Part shown: in pieces, positions 45,342 through 53,979 of the stretch
Layout of the letters: the number at the start of each line of letters is the position of its first letter
How positions within the stretch are numbered: the stretch's first letter is position 1
Assembly (NCBI RefSeq): GCF_018324685.1
Contig: NZ_AP023354.1
Coordinates: forward strand, 3,844,001 to 3,908,000
Origin: Actinocatenispora sera
GTDB taxonomy: Bacteria; Actinomycetota; Actinomycetes; Mycobacteriales; Micromonosporaceae
DNA length: 64,000 bases
Reading direction: 5' to 3'
Program-made: the position numbers and the translations under genes
Notes under the pieces: generated by a model
The model's input: only the letters and a program-made list of their open reading frames with translations
Database searches by the model: none
Told to the model about the DNA's origin: nothing

Positions 45342-46037
45342 TCAGGCTCCGCGGCTAGGATCGTGGATCCTGTGGATCGCGTCGGCGAGGTCATGCATGT
45401 CGGCAATCGTGACCGTCGCACCGGCGTTGTTGAGACATTCGGCTTTGCCAGGCTTATTCACGTAGCCGATGCTGGCTGCTCCCGCGGCCTGCGCTGCCTC
45501 GATGTCGGTGGCTGAGTCGCCGATCAGTACGCAGTCCGCGGCCGGGACGTGGTGACGTCGTGCTGCCTCGTGCACGGGCCACGGGTTGGGCTTCATGAGT
45601 TCAGGTGCGGCGTGGGGCCGGCCGATGACCTCGGCGATGTAGTCGGTGAGGTGGTGTTTGTCGAGGTAGGCGCAGACGGCGGCGGCTGAGTTGTTGCTGA
45701 CAATGACGACGGGGCGGCCGGTGCGTTGGGCGGCATCGAGCATGTCTCGACATCCGGGGGTCGGCTCGGCGGTGCGGGCGGCTTCGGTCTCGGCGGCACT
45801 GACGAGGGCTTCGATGGTGTCGGCCTGGTCGCGGTGCTGGCGGATGAGTTCGGCGCCGAGTTCGGGTGGTCCGTACTGGTCGGCGTCGTCGGGTAGCGGG
45901 ACGCCGGCGGCGGCGAGTTGGGCGGCGAGTCGATCGGCGACGGTGCGGGCGGATGCGCCGGCGAACAGGTGGGCGGTCGGCCCGTCGAAGTCGAGCAAGA
46001 TCAGGCTGGCAGAGGCGAGGACCTGTGCGGGGGTCAT
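45342..46037 (-). CDS. HAD-superfamily hydrolase
   Basis: A 231-residue phosphatase-type HAD protein. Nucleophile Asp16 and Asp18 are in LLDFDGP, motif II VIVSNNS, motif III Lys149 in LMKPNP, and motif IV Asp174/Asp178 in IGDSATD. The four-helix cap is of the phosphoglycolate phosphatase kind. The ATG overlaps the GntR stop by 4 nt (ATGA). Substrate unknown; operon mate of the APH-like kinase. Confidence 0.85.
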   Translation of the reverse strand: MTPAQVLASASLILLDFDGPTAHLFAGASARTVADRLAAQLAAAGVPLPDDADQYGPPELGAELIRQHRDQADTIEALVSAAETEAARTAEPTPGCRDMLDAAQRTGRPVVIVSNNSAAAVCAYLDKHHLTDYIAEVIGRPHAAPELMKPNPWPVHEAARRHHVPAADCVLIGDSATDIEAAQAAGAASIGYVNKPGKAECLNNAGATVTIADMHDLADAIHRIHDPSRGA

Positions 46038-46897
46038 AGCGGGTAGTCCTGGGCGATGGTGTCCCAGCGGGTGTCGAACCACTGTTGTGCCTGCTCGATG
46101 AACTCGCGGGAGATCGAGGTGTCTCCGTCGGTGTCGGCGAAGTGGAACAGGGTCGAGTCCTTGCCGAGCACGTCGCGGATGACGGTCGGGGTGCCGTCGA
46201 TGCTGACTCGGTTGTCGATCACCGAGTACAGGCCGAAGAACGCTTCGGCGTGGTTGATGACGTAGAGCTTGAACGAGGGTGGCATGTCGTGGGTGCGGAC
46301 CTCGACGCGGGCGCTGGGCACCAGCCCCATCGCGGCAAGTTCGCGCACGGGCTCGGCGATGCTCTCGACCGACCGGCGGATGATCCGGTCGGCGCGGGCT
46401 CGTACGGCGGGGTCGTCCTGGCCGGTCTCGGCGTTGGACGGCAGCGTCGTGGGTCGGCTGACGTCGGTCAGTAGCAGTCGGATCGCGATGGACTGCGGGG
46501 TGAGGCGTCCGGCGCGGACCTTGTCCAGCGGTTCGGTGATCGCACCGGCCAGCGTCTCGCCGGAGAATCCGGCGAAGTCGATCGACACGTGCGCCCGGTC
46601 GAACGCGGCTTCGATGTGGGGCCGGAGTCCGACTGCCCGCTCGGTTCGCTGCCGTACGAACACGCCGCTGCCCTGCCGGCTGACCGTGAGGTGCTCGGCG
46701 TGCAGCTGCGCCAGGGCGCGCTTGACGGTCTCACGGGCGACGTTGTACCGGGCCGCGAGGTCGTTCTGTGAGGGGAGCTTGTTGCCGGGCGGGAACCGGC
46801 CGGTCAGGATCGCTGCTCGTAGCGCGTTCGCGATCTGCTGTGCCGGCGACCGGGGGTCGTCCGGGTCCAGATCGGACAGCGCATCCGTCTGCGTCAT
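46034..46897 (-). CDS. GntR family regulator of the element
   Basis: A 287-residue protein. The N-terminal wHTH is diagnostic: PAQQIANALRAAILTGRFPP, then GNKLPSQNDLAARYNVARET and VSRQGSGVFV. The C-terminal 200 residues are a ligand/dimer domain specific to actinomycete elements. It most likely represses transfer and replication genes, like KorSA of pSAM2, through the inverted repeats upstream. ATG 46897 is chosen; a GTG two codons earlier is possible. Confidence 0.85.
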   Translation of the reverse strand: MTQTDALSDLDPDDPRSPAQQIANALRAAILTGRFPPGNKLPSQNDLAARYNVARETVKRALAQLHAEHLTVSRQGSGVFVRQRTERAVGLRPHIEAAFDRAHVSIDFAGFSGETLAGAITEPLDKVRAGRLTPQSIAIRLLLTDVSRPTTLPSNAETGQDDPAVRARADRIIRRSVESIAEPVRELAAMGLVPSARVEVRTHDMPPSFKLYVINHAEAFFGLYSVIDNRVSIDGTPTVIRDVLGKDSTLFHFADTDGDTSISREFIEQAQQWFDTRWDTIAQDYPL

Positions 46898-46918
46898 TGC
46901 CACAGGGTACGGGCTGAC

Positions 46919-47008
46919 TAGCCAGGATGGCTAAATCTGCCCGACATGGTTGACATGGCTAGCCAAGCGAGTCATGCTGATCTCGGCGCACGACTAGCCA
47001 AGCTAGTC
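46919..47008. promoter_or_regulatory. three CTAGCCA/TGGCTAG operators between GntR and the transfer genes
   Basis: Inverted repeats share one core: TAGCCA-GGA-TGGCTA (46919-46933), TGGCTAGCCA (46956-46965), and GACTAGC-CAA-GCTAGTC (46992-47008). They are ~36 bp apart in the control region of gntR (minus) and the pra-like operon (plus). They are likely GntR binding sites giving joint control of both directions. Confidence 0.65.
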
Positions 47009-47064
47009 ACAAAGTAGCCCGGTCGAGAGCGGCCAATGGGGCATCGAGTAGAGGAGTGGTTGTT

Positions 47065-47490
47065 GTGCTGGGACGTGGTACGCGGTTCGGGACTCCGTTT
47101 GAGGTCGCCTTCCCGAAGGGCCTGATGCAGTCCGGCCCGGTGGTGCCGGACTACGAGTACAACCCGAACAAGAACGCGCCGAAGGTGCAGAAGCGCGACG
47201 AGGCGACGGGCCTTCTTCAGTGGAAGGCGAACGTGACGGACCCGTCGGAGACCAACGCCAAGCGGGCGTCGTTCGCGCTGCTGTTCGTCGCGGCGGTGCA
47301 GCCGGTGCCGGAGACGCCCGAGCTGGTGCCGGGTACCGACATGCGGCTCATCGAGCTGGAGGGCCTGACGGCGGAGCCGCGGGTGATGGGTCAGGGCGAG
47401 TTCAAGTACCTGGGCTACATCTTCCGCGCGGAGGGCTACCGCCCGGCTGTGGCTGGCGGCAAGGCGGCTCGTTCGGACAAGGCGGCCTGA
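47065..47490 (+). CDS. Pra-like plasmid replication/integration/excision activator family protein
   Basis: A 141-residue protein. FEVAFPKGLMQSGPVVPDYE, TGLLQWKANVTDP and RLIELEGLTAEPRV match proteins that sit at the head of AICE operons and are annotated as replication, integration and excision activators. The residues suggest a small beta-rich domain. I prefer GTG 47065 for spacing from GAGGAG, though GTG 47056 is also in frame. It is the first gene rightward from the operator cluster. Confidence 0.55.
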   Translation: MLGRGTRFGTPFEVAFPKGLMQSGPVVPDYEYNPNKNAPKVQKRDEATGLLQWKANVTDPSETNAKRASFALLFVAAVQPVPETPELVPGTDMRLIELEGLTAEPRVMGQGEFKYLGYIFRAEGYRPAVAGGKAARSDKAA

Positions 47491-47568
47491 TTCGTGACGT
47501 GGGCCGGGCTGCGGCATGTTCCCGGCCCGGCCTGCGTCGACCACGGGTGGATGCGGAGGGAGCGGGCG

Positions 47569-47937
47569 GTGACCAGAAAGCATGAGGCGGCTGCGTTGGC
47601 GGCGCCGGGGATCGACGCGATCCGGGATGCGTACCTGACGGGTGGGTCGGATGCGCAGCGGGTGGCAGCGTTGATCGAGATTGCCGGTGCTGCGGCGGCA
47701 CTGGCGCGGACGGTGGCCCGGTTCCGGCACGTGGATCGGGTAGAGCTGTTCGAGCTGGTATCGCGGCGCTCGGACGTGCTGCCGGTGCTGGGCCGCGGGC
47801 AGTGGTTGCCCACGATGACCTACCACGTGCCGGCCCCGGGCAAGCGGCGGATTCGCGGCCGTAGCAACACATCCACGGTGCCGGTGCCGGCGGTGATTCA
47901 GCCGGAGCTGTTCGCGGACGTGGACGGTGCGGCGTGA
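47569..47937 (+). CDS. AICE protein of unknown function
   Basis: A 122-residue protein from GTG 47569 (GGAGGGAGCG upstream); a GTG at 47494 is an in-frame alternative. Middle helices (DAQRVAALIEIAGAAAALAR) precede a basic C-terminal region KRRIRGRSNTST. No family recognised. The stop overlaps the next start. Confidence 0.6.
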   Translation: MTRKHEAAALAAPGIDAIRDAYLTGGSDAQRVAALIEIAGAAAALARTVARFRHVDRVELFELVSRRSDVLPVLGRGQWLPTMTYHVPAPGKRRIRGRSNTSTVPVPAVIQPELFADVDGAA

Positions 47938-48146
47938 ACGGCGAGGACTCGTTTCGCGGGCGGCATGTGGCGTTGGTGTCGGCCGGGGTGTTCGACATCC
48001 CGTGCGCGTTCCGGCGGATCTCCACGGCGATCGCGGATCAGGACTACCCGCTGGCTCTACGGGCGATCGAGGACGCGCGGTCGGTGCTGGATGAAACGGC
48101 CCGACTGGCGCGGCTGTCGATCCCGGAAGGGGGCCGTGTCGCATGA
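47934..48146 (+). CDS. small AICE protein, unknown
   Basis: A 70-residue soluble helical protein (FRRISTAIADQDYPLALRAI). It starts at GTG 47934 overlapping the previous stop (GTGA) and overlaps the next gene by 4 nt. Coupled translation is likely. Confidence 0.6.
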   Translation: MNGEDSFRGRHVALVSAGVFDIPCAFRRISTAIADQDYPLALRAIEDARSVLDETARLARLSIPEGGRVA

Positions 48147-48331
48147 TCCGCGAGATTGCGCAGGCCGGGTTACTCGTGGCGCTGATCGCAGTGGTAGTGG
48201 CTGTCGTCGTCGGGGTCGCGCACGCGGTGAAGGCGTCGTTTGACGCACACGAGCGCGCCGAGATCAGGGCCTTCCGTCGTCGGTTGGCTGCTCGGGACCG
48301 GGATGCGTCGGGCTCCGGCGGTGGTCGGTGA
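48143..48331 (+). CDS. small single-pass membrane protein (Spd-like)
   Basis: A 62-residue protein with one transmembrane helix (GLLVALIAVVVAVVVGVAHA) and a basic cytoplasmic tail. Small membrane proteins in this position of actinomycete elements are often spread (Spd) proteins that help plasmid movement between hyphal compartments. The assignment rests on position and topology only. Confidence 0.55.
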   Translation: MIREIAQAGLLVALIAVVVAVVVGVAHAVKASFDAHERAEIRAFRRRLAARDRDASGSGGGR

Positions 48332-48522
48332 TGGCTCTGGATTGGGATGACCTGGCGGCGGTGGTGGAGCTGGCGGACGCGGAGTTGCGGGCGTTGCGGG
48401 GTGCGGTGGCGGCTCGGGACGTGGACGCGATGTCCGTTGCGGGTGAGCGGCTGCGTGTGGTGTCGGTGACGGCGAGGCAGTTCGTGCGGGTGCTGGCGGC
48501 GCGGGAGCGGGGTGGCTGGTGA
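48328..48522 (+). CDS. small AICE protein, unknown
   Basis: A 64-residue acidic helical protein (LDWDDLAAVVELADAELRAL). GTG 48328 and ATG 48331 are both possible starts. It overlaps neighbours by 4 nt on each side. Confidence 0.55.
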   Translation: MMALDWDDLAAVVELADAELRALRGAVAARDVDAMSVAGERLRVVSVTARQFVRVLAARERGGW

Positions 48523-48740
48523 TGGCGCGGCGTGACTCGGCTGCGGCGGCCGATGAGCTGGTGGCCGGTTGGGCGGATGCGTGCGGGGACGTGCAGGTGG
48601 CGTTGGCGCGCCTGTCGCGTTCGCTGGGTGGTCTGGGCGATGACCGGTTGTCGCGGTGGGTGGCGGAGGCGCAGCGGCCGATGGACGAGATGTCGGCGTG
48701 GCTGGCGCAGGTGCGGCGGCATCTGAACGCGAACCGGTGA
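48519..48740 (+). CDS. small AICE protein, unknown
   Basis: A 73-residue helical protein (ELVAGWADACGDVQVALARL). Start GTG 48519 or ATG 48522, overlapping the preceding stop. It is the last of four coupled small genes. Confidence 0.55.
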   Translation: MMARRDSAAAADELVAGWADACGDVQVALARLSRSLGGLGDDRLSRWVAEAQRPMDEMSAWLAQVRRHLNANR

Positions 48741-48752
48741 AGGGCGGCGGCG

Positions 48753-49319
48753 ATGCAGTTGTCTCGGCCGCTCCGGCAGGCGGTGGCGGCGTCGCAACGG
48801 GCTCGGTGGCAGGTACGGGAAACGGTGATGGCCTCGGTGCCGGTACGGGCGTGGATGCGGGCGACCTACCGGACCGGCAAGACCGTGGCGTCGATGCGCT
48901 ACGGGCTGCCGCAGCGGGGCGTGGTGGCGGTACGGCGGTCGAGTGGCCGGACGGGGTTCGCTCGTCGTCCGGCGGGCCGCTCGGGGGTGAGTCGGCCGGC
49001 GATGAGTCGGCCAGCTCATCCGGCAGGTCAACGGAATGTCCGGCAACAGGTGAGGAGAGCAGCAATGGCAGACGAGGCGTTGGCGCAGGTCCGGACGGCG
49101 TTGCAGGGCAAGGTGGGCAACGGTGAGGGCTTGGCGCTGGTTCGCTCGTGGGCGGCGTCGGTGCGGTCGGCGGCGGACGAGGTGGCGTCGGTGCAGCGGA
49201 AGTTGTCGGTGGCTGAGGATGAGTTCTTGGACCGTCCGGCGCAGCAGTCGTTTAGCTGGTTGACCCGGTTGTCGGAGAACCTGGATCACTTGGCGCGCAA
49301 GCTGTCCGCCGGCCAGTAG
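48753..49319 (+). CDS. AICE protein with basic N-terminus, unknown
   Basis: A 188-residue protein. The first ~100 residues are Arg-rich and low-complexity. The last 84 form helices (LAQVRTALQGKVGNGEGLAL). An internal in-frame ATG at 49065 has an excellent GAGGAG site, so a short form of 84 residues may be the main or a second product. A hairpin lies downstream, ahead of the translocase gene. Confidence 0.5.
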   Translation: MQLSRPLRQAVAASQRARWQVRETVMASVPVRAWMRATYRTGKTVASMRYGLPQRGVVAVRRSSGRTGFARRPAGRSGVSRPAMSRPAHPAGQRNVRQQVRRAAMADEALAQVRTALQGKVGNGEGLALVRSWAASVRSAADEVASVQRKLSVAEDEFLDRPAQQSFSWLTRLSENLDHLARKLSAGQ

Positions 49320-49351
49320 GCGTCGCGGCAAGTCAGGGAAGGTAGGGCGAG

Positions 49352-49385
49352 GGCCGCCCGTCACGCACACAGCATGCGGGCGGCC
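49352..49385 (+). terminator. hairpin terminator before the translocase gene
   Basis: GGCCGCCCG (49352-49360) pairs with CGGGCGGCC (49377-49385) and is followed by TTCTTC. It may separate the small-gene operon from the transfer gene. Confidence 0.6.
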
Positions 49386-49436
49386 TTCTTCATGCCCAAA
49401 CGCGGTCACGGACGGTTATCGGAGGGGTTGGGGGTC

Positions 49437-51065
49437 ATGGCTAAGCGGATGGTGGCCACGCAGGTCTACCGGGAGTCGATGGGCCAGCGGTTGTGGGACG
49501 CGATGCCGCTGGTGGTGCAGATCCCGGTAGCGGTGGGCGTCGGGGCGTACCGGGTGATCAAGCTCGCGGTCCAGCACCCCCGCACGACCGGTGTGGTGGC
49601 CACGCTGGGCACGGCCGGGCTGGTGGGTGGCCGGTGGGCGCTGGCCGGTGTGGTCCTGGCCCCGGTCGTGGCCGGCGTGGTGTGGCGCATCGCCTGGCCC
49701 GTCTCGTTCAAGCAGCGGGTCACGCCCCGCATCCTGCGGTGGCAGCGTCGCTGGATCCGGTACGGGCGTCGCTGGGATCGGTGGATGACCCGGTGCAAGC
49801 TGACCGTGCGGGATCACGACGGGGAGGTCATCCCCGGCATCCGCAAGGTGGAGGTGCTGCCGGCGGCCGATCGGCTGCTGGTGGACGTGCCGGTCGGGAT
49901 GACGGTCGACGCCCTCCGGGCCAAGACGGGGGAGTTGGCGAACGCAGCGCGGGCGTTGGCGTGCAGGGTGTGGGAAGTGCCGGGTAGCCCGGGTGAGGCG
50001 TGGGTGGAGTTCCAGCACACGGACATCCTGATCTCCACGGTGCCAGCGCTGCCGATCCCGCAAGCCGACGAATCCGGGATGGTGCCGGTGGACCTGGCGG
50101 CCGTCCCGGTCGGCATGCGCGAGGACGGGACCGGCTGGACGATCCCGCTGCTGGCCCGGCATGTGCTGGTGGCGGGCCGGTCCCGGTCGGGTAAGGGCTC
50201 GCTGATCTGGTCGGTGCTGCGCTACCTGGCGCCGGCGATCCGGGCCGGGCTGGTGAAGGTGACCGGGATCGACCCGAAGGGCGGCATGGAGCTGTCCATC
50301 GGGCGCCCGTTGTTCACCCGGTATGAGGCGGACCGGGCCGAAGCCATGGTCGCGCTGCTGGAAGCGGAAGCCGATCATATGGACTGCGTGGCGTTGGAGC
50401 TGGCGGGCAATGTCCGCAAGTTCACCCCGTCGATGACCCACCCGCTGCATCTGGTGATCGTGGACGAGTTGGCGACGCTGACCGCGTACGCGCCGATGGA
50501 TGTGCGGCGCCGGGCTGAGTACGCGTTGGGGCGGCTGCTGACCAAGGGCGCGGCGGTCGGCTGGGTGGTGCTCGGGTGCGTGCAGGAGCCGTCGAAGGAC
50601 ATCATCCCGATGCGCGGGCTGTTCACCTACCGCATCGCCCTCGGGCTCGACACCCCGTCGCAGGTGGACATGGTGTTGGGCGACGGGATGCGTGACCTCG
50701 GTGCGCTGGCCGATCAGATCCCGTTGACGGCGCCGGGCATGGGCTACGCGCTGTCGGAGTTCGAGAAGAACCCGTTCCGGGTGCGTGCCGCCTACGTCGA
50801 TGACGACCAGATCCGCGACATGGCCGCCGAGTACGCACCGATCACCACCGACGCCAACGACGTCGAAGACATCCCGGCTGCCCCCATGGCTGGCAACCGC
50901 AACGAGGGCCAGGCGGACGAGGCCAAGCGGCCGGAGCCGGTGGAAGTGGTCGACCTGGAGGAGTGCCCGCCGGCCGATGTGACGCCGGTGGTGCCGGACT
51001 CGCTGCTGGCCAAGCTGCGCAACCTGCCGGCAGCGGACGGCTCGGACGGGACGGAGGCGGCGTGA
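49437..51065 (+). CDS. TraSA-like FtsK/SpoIIIE DNA translocase
   Basis: A 542-residue transfer protein. Two N-terminal helices (~35-90) anchor it in the membrane. The FtsK/SpoIIIE motor has Walker A AGRSRSGKGSL near residue 247 and Walker B LVIVDELATL. As in pSAM2 TraSA, one hexameric pump moves double-stranded element DNA into the recipient. ATG 49437 is preceded by GGAGGGG. The stop overlaps the next start (TGATG). Confidence 0.88.
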   Translation: MAKRMVATQVYRESMGQRLWDAMPLVVQIPVAVGVGAYRVIKLAVQHPRTTGVVATLGTAGLVGGRWALAGVVLAPVVAGVVWRIAWPVSFKQRVTPRILRWQRRWIRYGRRWDRWMTRCKLTVRDHDGEVIPGIRKVEVLPAADRLLVDVPVGMTVDALRAKTGELANAARALACRVWEVPGSPGEAWVEFQHTDILISTVPALPIPQADESGMVPVDLAAVPVGMREDGTGWTIPLLARHVLVAGRSRSGKGSLIWSVLRYLAPAIRAGLVKVTGIDPKGGMELSIGRPLFTRYEADRAEAMVALLEAEADHMDCVALELAGNVRKFTPSMTHPLHLVIVDELATLTAYAPMDVRRRAEYALGRLLTKGAAVGWVVLGCVQEPSKDIIPMRGLFTYRIALGLDTPSQVDMVLGDGMRDLGALADQIPLTAPGMGYALSEFEKNPFRVRAAYVDDDQIRDMAAEYAPITTDANDVEDIPAAPMAGNRNEGQADEAKRPEPVEVVDLEECPPADVTPVVPDSLLAKLRNLPAADGSDGTEAA

Positions 51066-51319
51066 TGAGTGCGGTACCGGCAGACAACGACGGGGCGCGG
51101 CTGTTCCGGATCCGGGTCCCCGGGTCGGACAAGTCGACGGCGGTGACGGTGCGGATGACCGACGAGTCGGCGTGGATCGCGATCGGGGCTCGGCATCGTC
51201 GGCTTCCGCTGACCGTGCCGGAGGCGTGGGCGTTGTTCAAGGCCCTGGCCGATGCGCTGGATACGGCTGGGGATCCGCCGGCGTTCCTGTCTCGTCCCGT
51301 CCACCGCGACACCAAGTAG
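51065..51319 (+). CDS. small AICE protein, unknown
   Basis: An 84-residue protein, probably beta-rich then helical (VRMTDESAWIAIGARHRRLP, then EAWALFKALADALD). It is coupled to the translocase gene by a TGATG overlap. Small proteins of this type commonly sit between tra and rep in these elements. Confidence 0.6.
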   Translation: MSAVPADNDGARLFRIRVPGSDKSTAVTVRMTDESAWIAIGARHRRLPLTVPEAWALFKALADALDTAGDPPAFLSRPVHRDTK

Positions 51320-51329
51320 GGGGTGACCT

Positions 51330-51959
51330 GTGGTGGCTGAGGCAAGCAAGTCGCAGCGGGTAGAGGATGTCGCTCGGCTCGGGATCATGGGCGCGATCGG
51401 CGTCATGGCCGGTGCCGCGTCGTTCACGCACATGCACGACTGGACGATGCAGGCGCTCCCGCACGGGACGGCCGACTGGTTCGGCTGGGCGAACGCGGTC
51501 GCCTCCGAGCTGATGCCCACGTGTGCGCTGTTGGAGATCCGCCGCAAGCGCCGGGCCGGCGGCTCGATCACCTACCCGGTCGCGCTGCTGGTCGCCTCCG
51601 GCCTGCTCTCACTGGGCGCCCAGGTCTCGCAAGCCGGAGACTCCCTCACCTCGAAGGGTCTGGCGGCGCTGCCGGCGGTGGCGTTCATGCTGCTGGTCAA
51701 GCTCGTGTTCTCCGGCCTCCCGAAGACCACGAATGACACGGAAGCTGTTGTCCCACAACGGGAGCGAGTCACCGACCCGGCCCCTGCGGAGGTCGAGCCT
51801 GCCGCTCCGGTACCTCCCTCGGTGCCTGCCGCTCCGGTGCCTGGCGTTCCTGCGGTGACTCGTCCGGTGTCGTCCACGGTCCCGGCTGCTCCGGTGGTCC
51901 CGTCGGGTCCGGTCGTGCCGGGCCGCGCTAACGGCCGTCCGGTGGTGATCGGCCGATGA
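51330..51959 (+). CDS. DUF2637 membrane protein
   Basis: A 209-residue protein. It has about four helices in the first 130 residues (LGIMGAIGVMAGAASFTHMH, ANAVASELMPTCALLEIRRK, and two more), matching DUF2637, followed by a Pro/Val/Ala-rich tail. DUF2637 proteins are regular companions of RepSA genes in actinomycete plasmids and may help transfer or spread. The start is GTG 51330; the stop overlaps repSA (ATGA). Confidence 0.75.
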   Translation: MVAEASKSQRVEDVARLGIMGAIGVMAGAASFTHMHDWTMQALPHGTADWFGWANAVASELMPTCALLEIRRKRRAGGSITYPVALLVASGLLSLGAQVSQAGDSLTSKGLAALPAVAFMLLVKLVFSGLPKTTNDTEAVVPQRERVTDPAPAEVEPAAPVPPSVPAAPVPGVPAVTRPVSSTVPAAPVVPSGPVVPGRANGRPVVIGR

Positions 51960-53751
51960 CCACCACCGTGGACACGATGATGCTGCCCGGTCTCGGGCAG
52001 GACGACCAACCGCGTCCGGGGTCGCGGGCAGCTCGGATGCTGCAGCCGATCGCGAAGGATGTAGCGGTTGAGCTGGCGAAGAAGTTCGGGGTGTGCGTCA
52101 AACCGGTGTGGCTTCGCCGTACCAACACCGCGACCGGGGAAACCGAGCTGGTGCCGGTGCCCTGCGGGGCTACGTCGGCGGCGAAGTGTGAGCCGTGCGC
52201 GGAAGCCAACCGCAGGCTGCGCATGCAGCAGATCCGGGAAGGCTGGCACCTTACCGAAGAGCCGGTCACCACCCCGGATGCCCCGACCGATGAACAGCGG
52301 GATTTGGTGGAGTACCGGGCTGTCCTGGAGTTCGCCCGCACGTCGGTGGTGATGGCGGCCGAGTGGGACCAGGTGCGCGAGCTGGACGCGGAGATTGACC
52401 GGGTGGATGAGCAGATCACCGCGGCCGGTGTGCGCGGCTCGGTCCTGCCCGGCGGCCGGAAGGACGGGACCGATCCGGACGAGTCGGCCCCGTCGCGGAA
52501 GCGGTCCACGAAACGGCGGCAGGACGCGCCGGACCTTCCTCGCCTGCCCGTCGCCAACCGGACCATCCCGCACCCACACATCGGCACCGACGGCCGGGAG
52601 CACCGGGACTCGGTGTTCCTGACCTTGACGCTCGGCAGCTACGGGCCGATCCACTCCGCCTACCGGCGTCGCGGCGCGGTGGAGGTGTGCGAGTGCGGGG
52701 AGCTGCACAGCCCCACGACCCCAGGGTCGGGACCCCGGTGGACCCGGACAGCTACGACTACCGGGCCGCGGCGCTGGACGCGATCCACTTCGCGAAGGTG
52801 CTCGACCGGTTCTGGCAGAACCTCCGCCGCGCGGTCGGGTGGAACGTCCAGTACGCCGGGTCGGTCGAGATGCAAAAGCGGCTGGCCCCACACGGGCACT
52901 TCGCCGTCCGGGGAGCACTCCCGCGGGCACTGGTGCGGCAGGTGGCGGCGGCGACCTACCACCAGGTGTGGTGGCCCGCCCACGACAAGATCGTGTACGA
53001 CCCGGACGGGGCAGTGCCGGTGTGGGACCCGGACGCCAAGACCTACCGGGACCCGGAAACCTCGGCGGCGCTGCCGACCTGGGATGAGGCGCTGGACGCC
53101 TTGGATGAGGACCCGGACGCGGAACCTGCGCACGTGGTGCGGCTCGGCAGCGTGCACCTTGCCGGGGTGCGGGGCGGCTCGGAGAGCGCCGAGAAGACCA
53201 TCCGCTACATCACCAAGTACATCGCGAAGGACATCACCGACGCGGTGGCTCCGGGGTCGCGGGCGCAGGAAGACCACCTCGCCCGCCTGGCGGCCGAGCT
53301 GCAAACCCTGCCGTGCTCTCCGACCTGTGCGAACTGGCTGCTGTACGGGGTGCAGCCCAAGAACGCGAAGGCTACGGCGCGGCCGGGACGGTGCAAGGGC
53401 AAGGTGCATCAGCGGCGCACCCTCGGGTTCACCGGGCGGCGGGTGCTGGTCTCCCGGCAGTGGTCGAACAAGACCCTGTCCGATCACCGGGCCGACCGCA
53501 AAGCCTGGGTCAAAGCTCTCCTCGCGCTTTCGGCAACCGGGGAAACCACGATCGGCGAGCACGACCAGGCGGCCGGCGACCCTCCGCCGTTCGAGTACGA
53601 GTTGGCGTCCCGGGACGACCCGGACGTGCCTCCGCCGCATGTGCATTTCCTGCGCAAGATCGCCGAACGGCAAGCCTGGCGGGCACAACTCGACGCGGCG
53701 AAACAACAGGCACAGCAGCAGCTTTTGGCAACGCAAACCGTTGCGGCATAA
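51956..53751 (+). pseudogene. repSA: RepSA-type replication initiator, frame broken once
   Basis: The first part (51956 to ~52715) encodes a Cys-rich N-terminus and SVFLTLTLGSYGPIHSAYRR. The rest continues in another frame from about 52720 (TPVDPDSYDYRAAALDAIHF, TIRYITKYIAKDI) to the stop at 53751. Joined, they give ~600 residues, the normal RepSA length, so one base is missing in the C-rich stretch 52715-52735. The protein starts rolling-circle replication of the excised element. The break may be a sequencing error, since later deletions in the window are of the same kind. Confidence 0.8.
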
Positions 53752-53770
53752 GGATCTGGGGAGGATCGCT

Positions 53771-53968
53771 GTGTCCACGAAGGACGCGGTTCGGCTCGAA
53801 CCTGCTTGGACGATTGACGACGTGGCGGCGTACCTCCGGGTGCCGGTCGAGACGCTGCGGACCTGGCGCAAGAAGCGCACTGGCCCGCCGGCTCGTCGCT
53901 GCGGCAAACACCTTCGCTACGACCCGGTAGCCGTTCGGGCGTGGCTCAGTTCGAGCGACGTGGCGTAG
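53771..53968 (+). CDS. xis: excisionase (Xis), MerR-like HTH
   Basis: A 65-residue protein: TIDDVAAYLRVPVETLRTWR then GPPARRCGKHLRYDPVAVRA, the excisionase/MerR-like HTH. It directs the integrase towards excision. GTG 53771 follows GGGGAGGATC. It sits between repSA and int, the usual order. Confidence 0.85.
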   Translation: MSTKDAVRLEPAWTIDDVAAYLRVPVETLRTWRKKRTGPPARRCGKHLRYDPVAVRAWLSSSDVA

Positions 53969-53979
53969 GGCGGCGGGAC

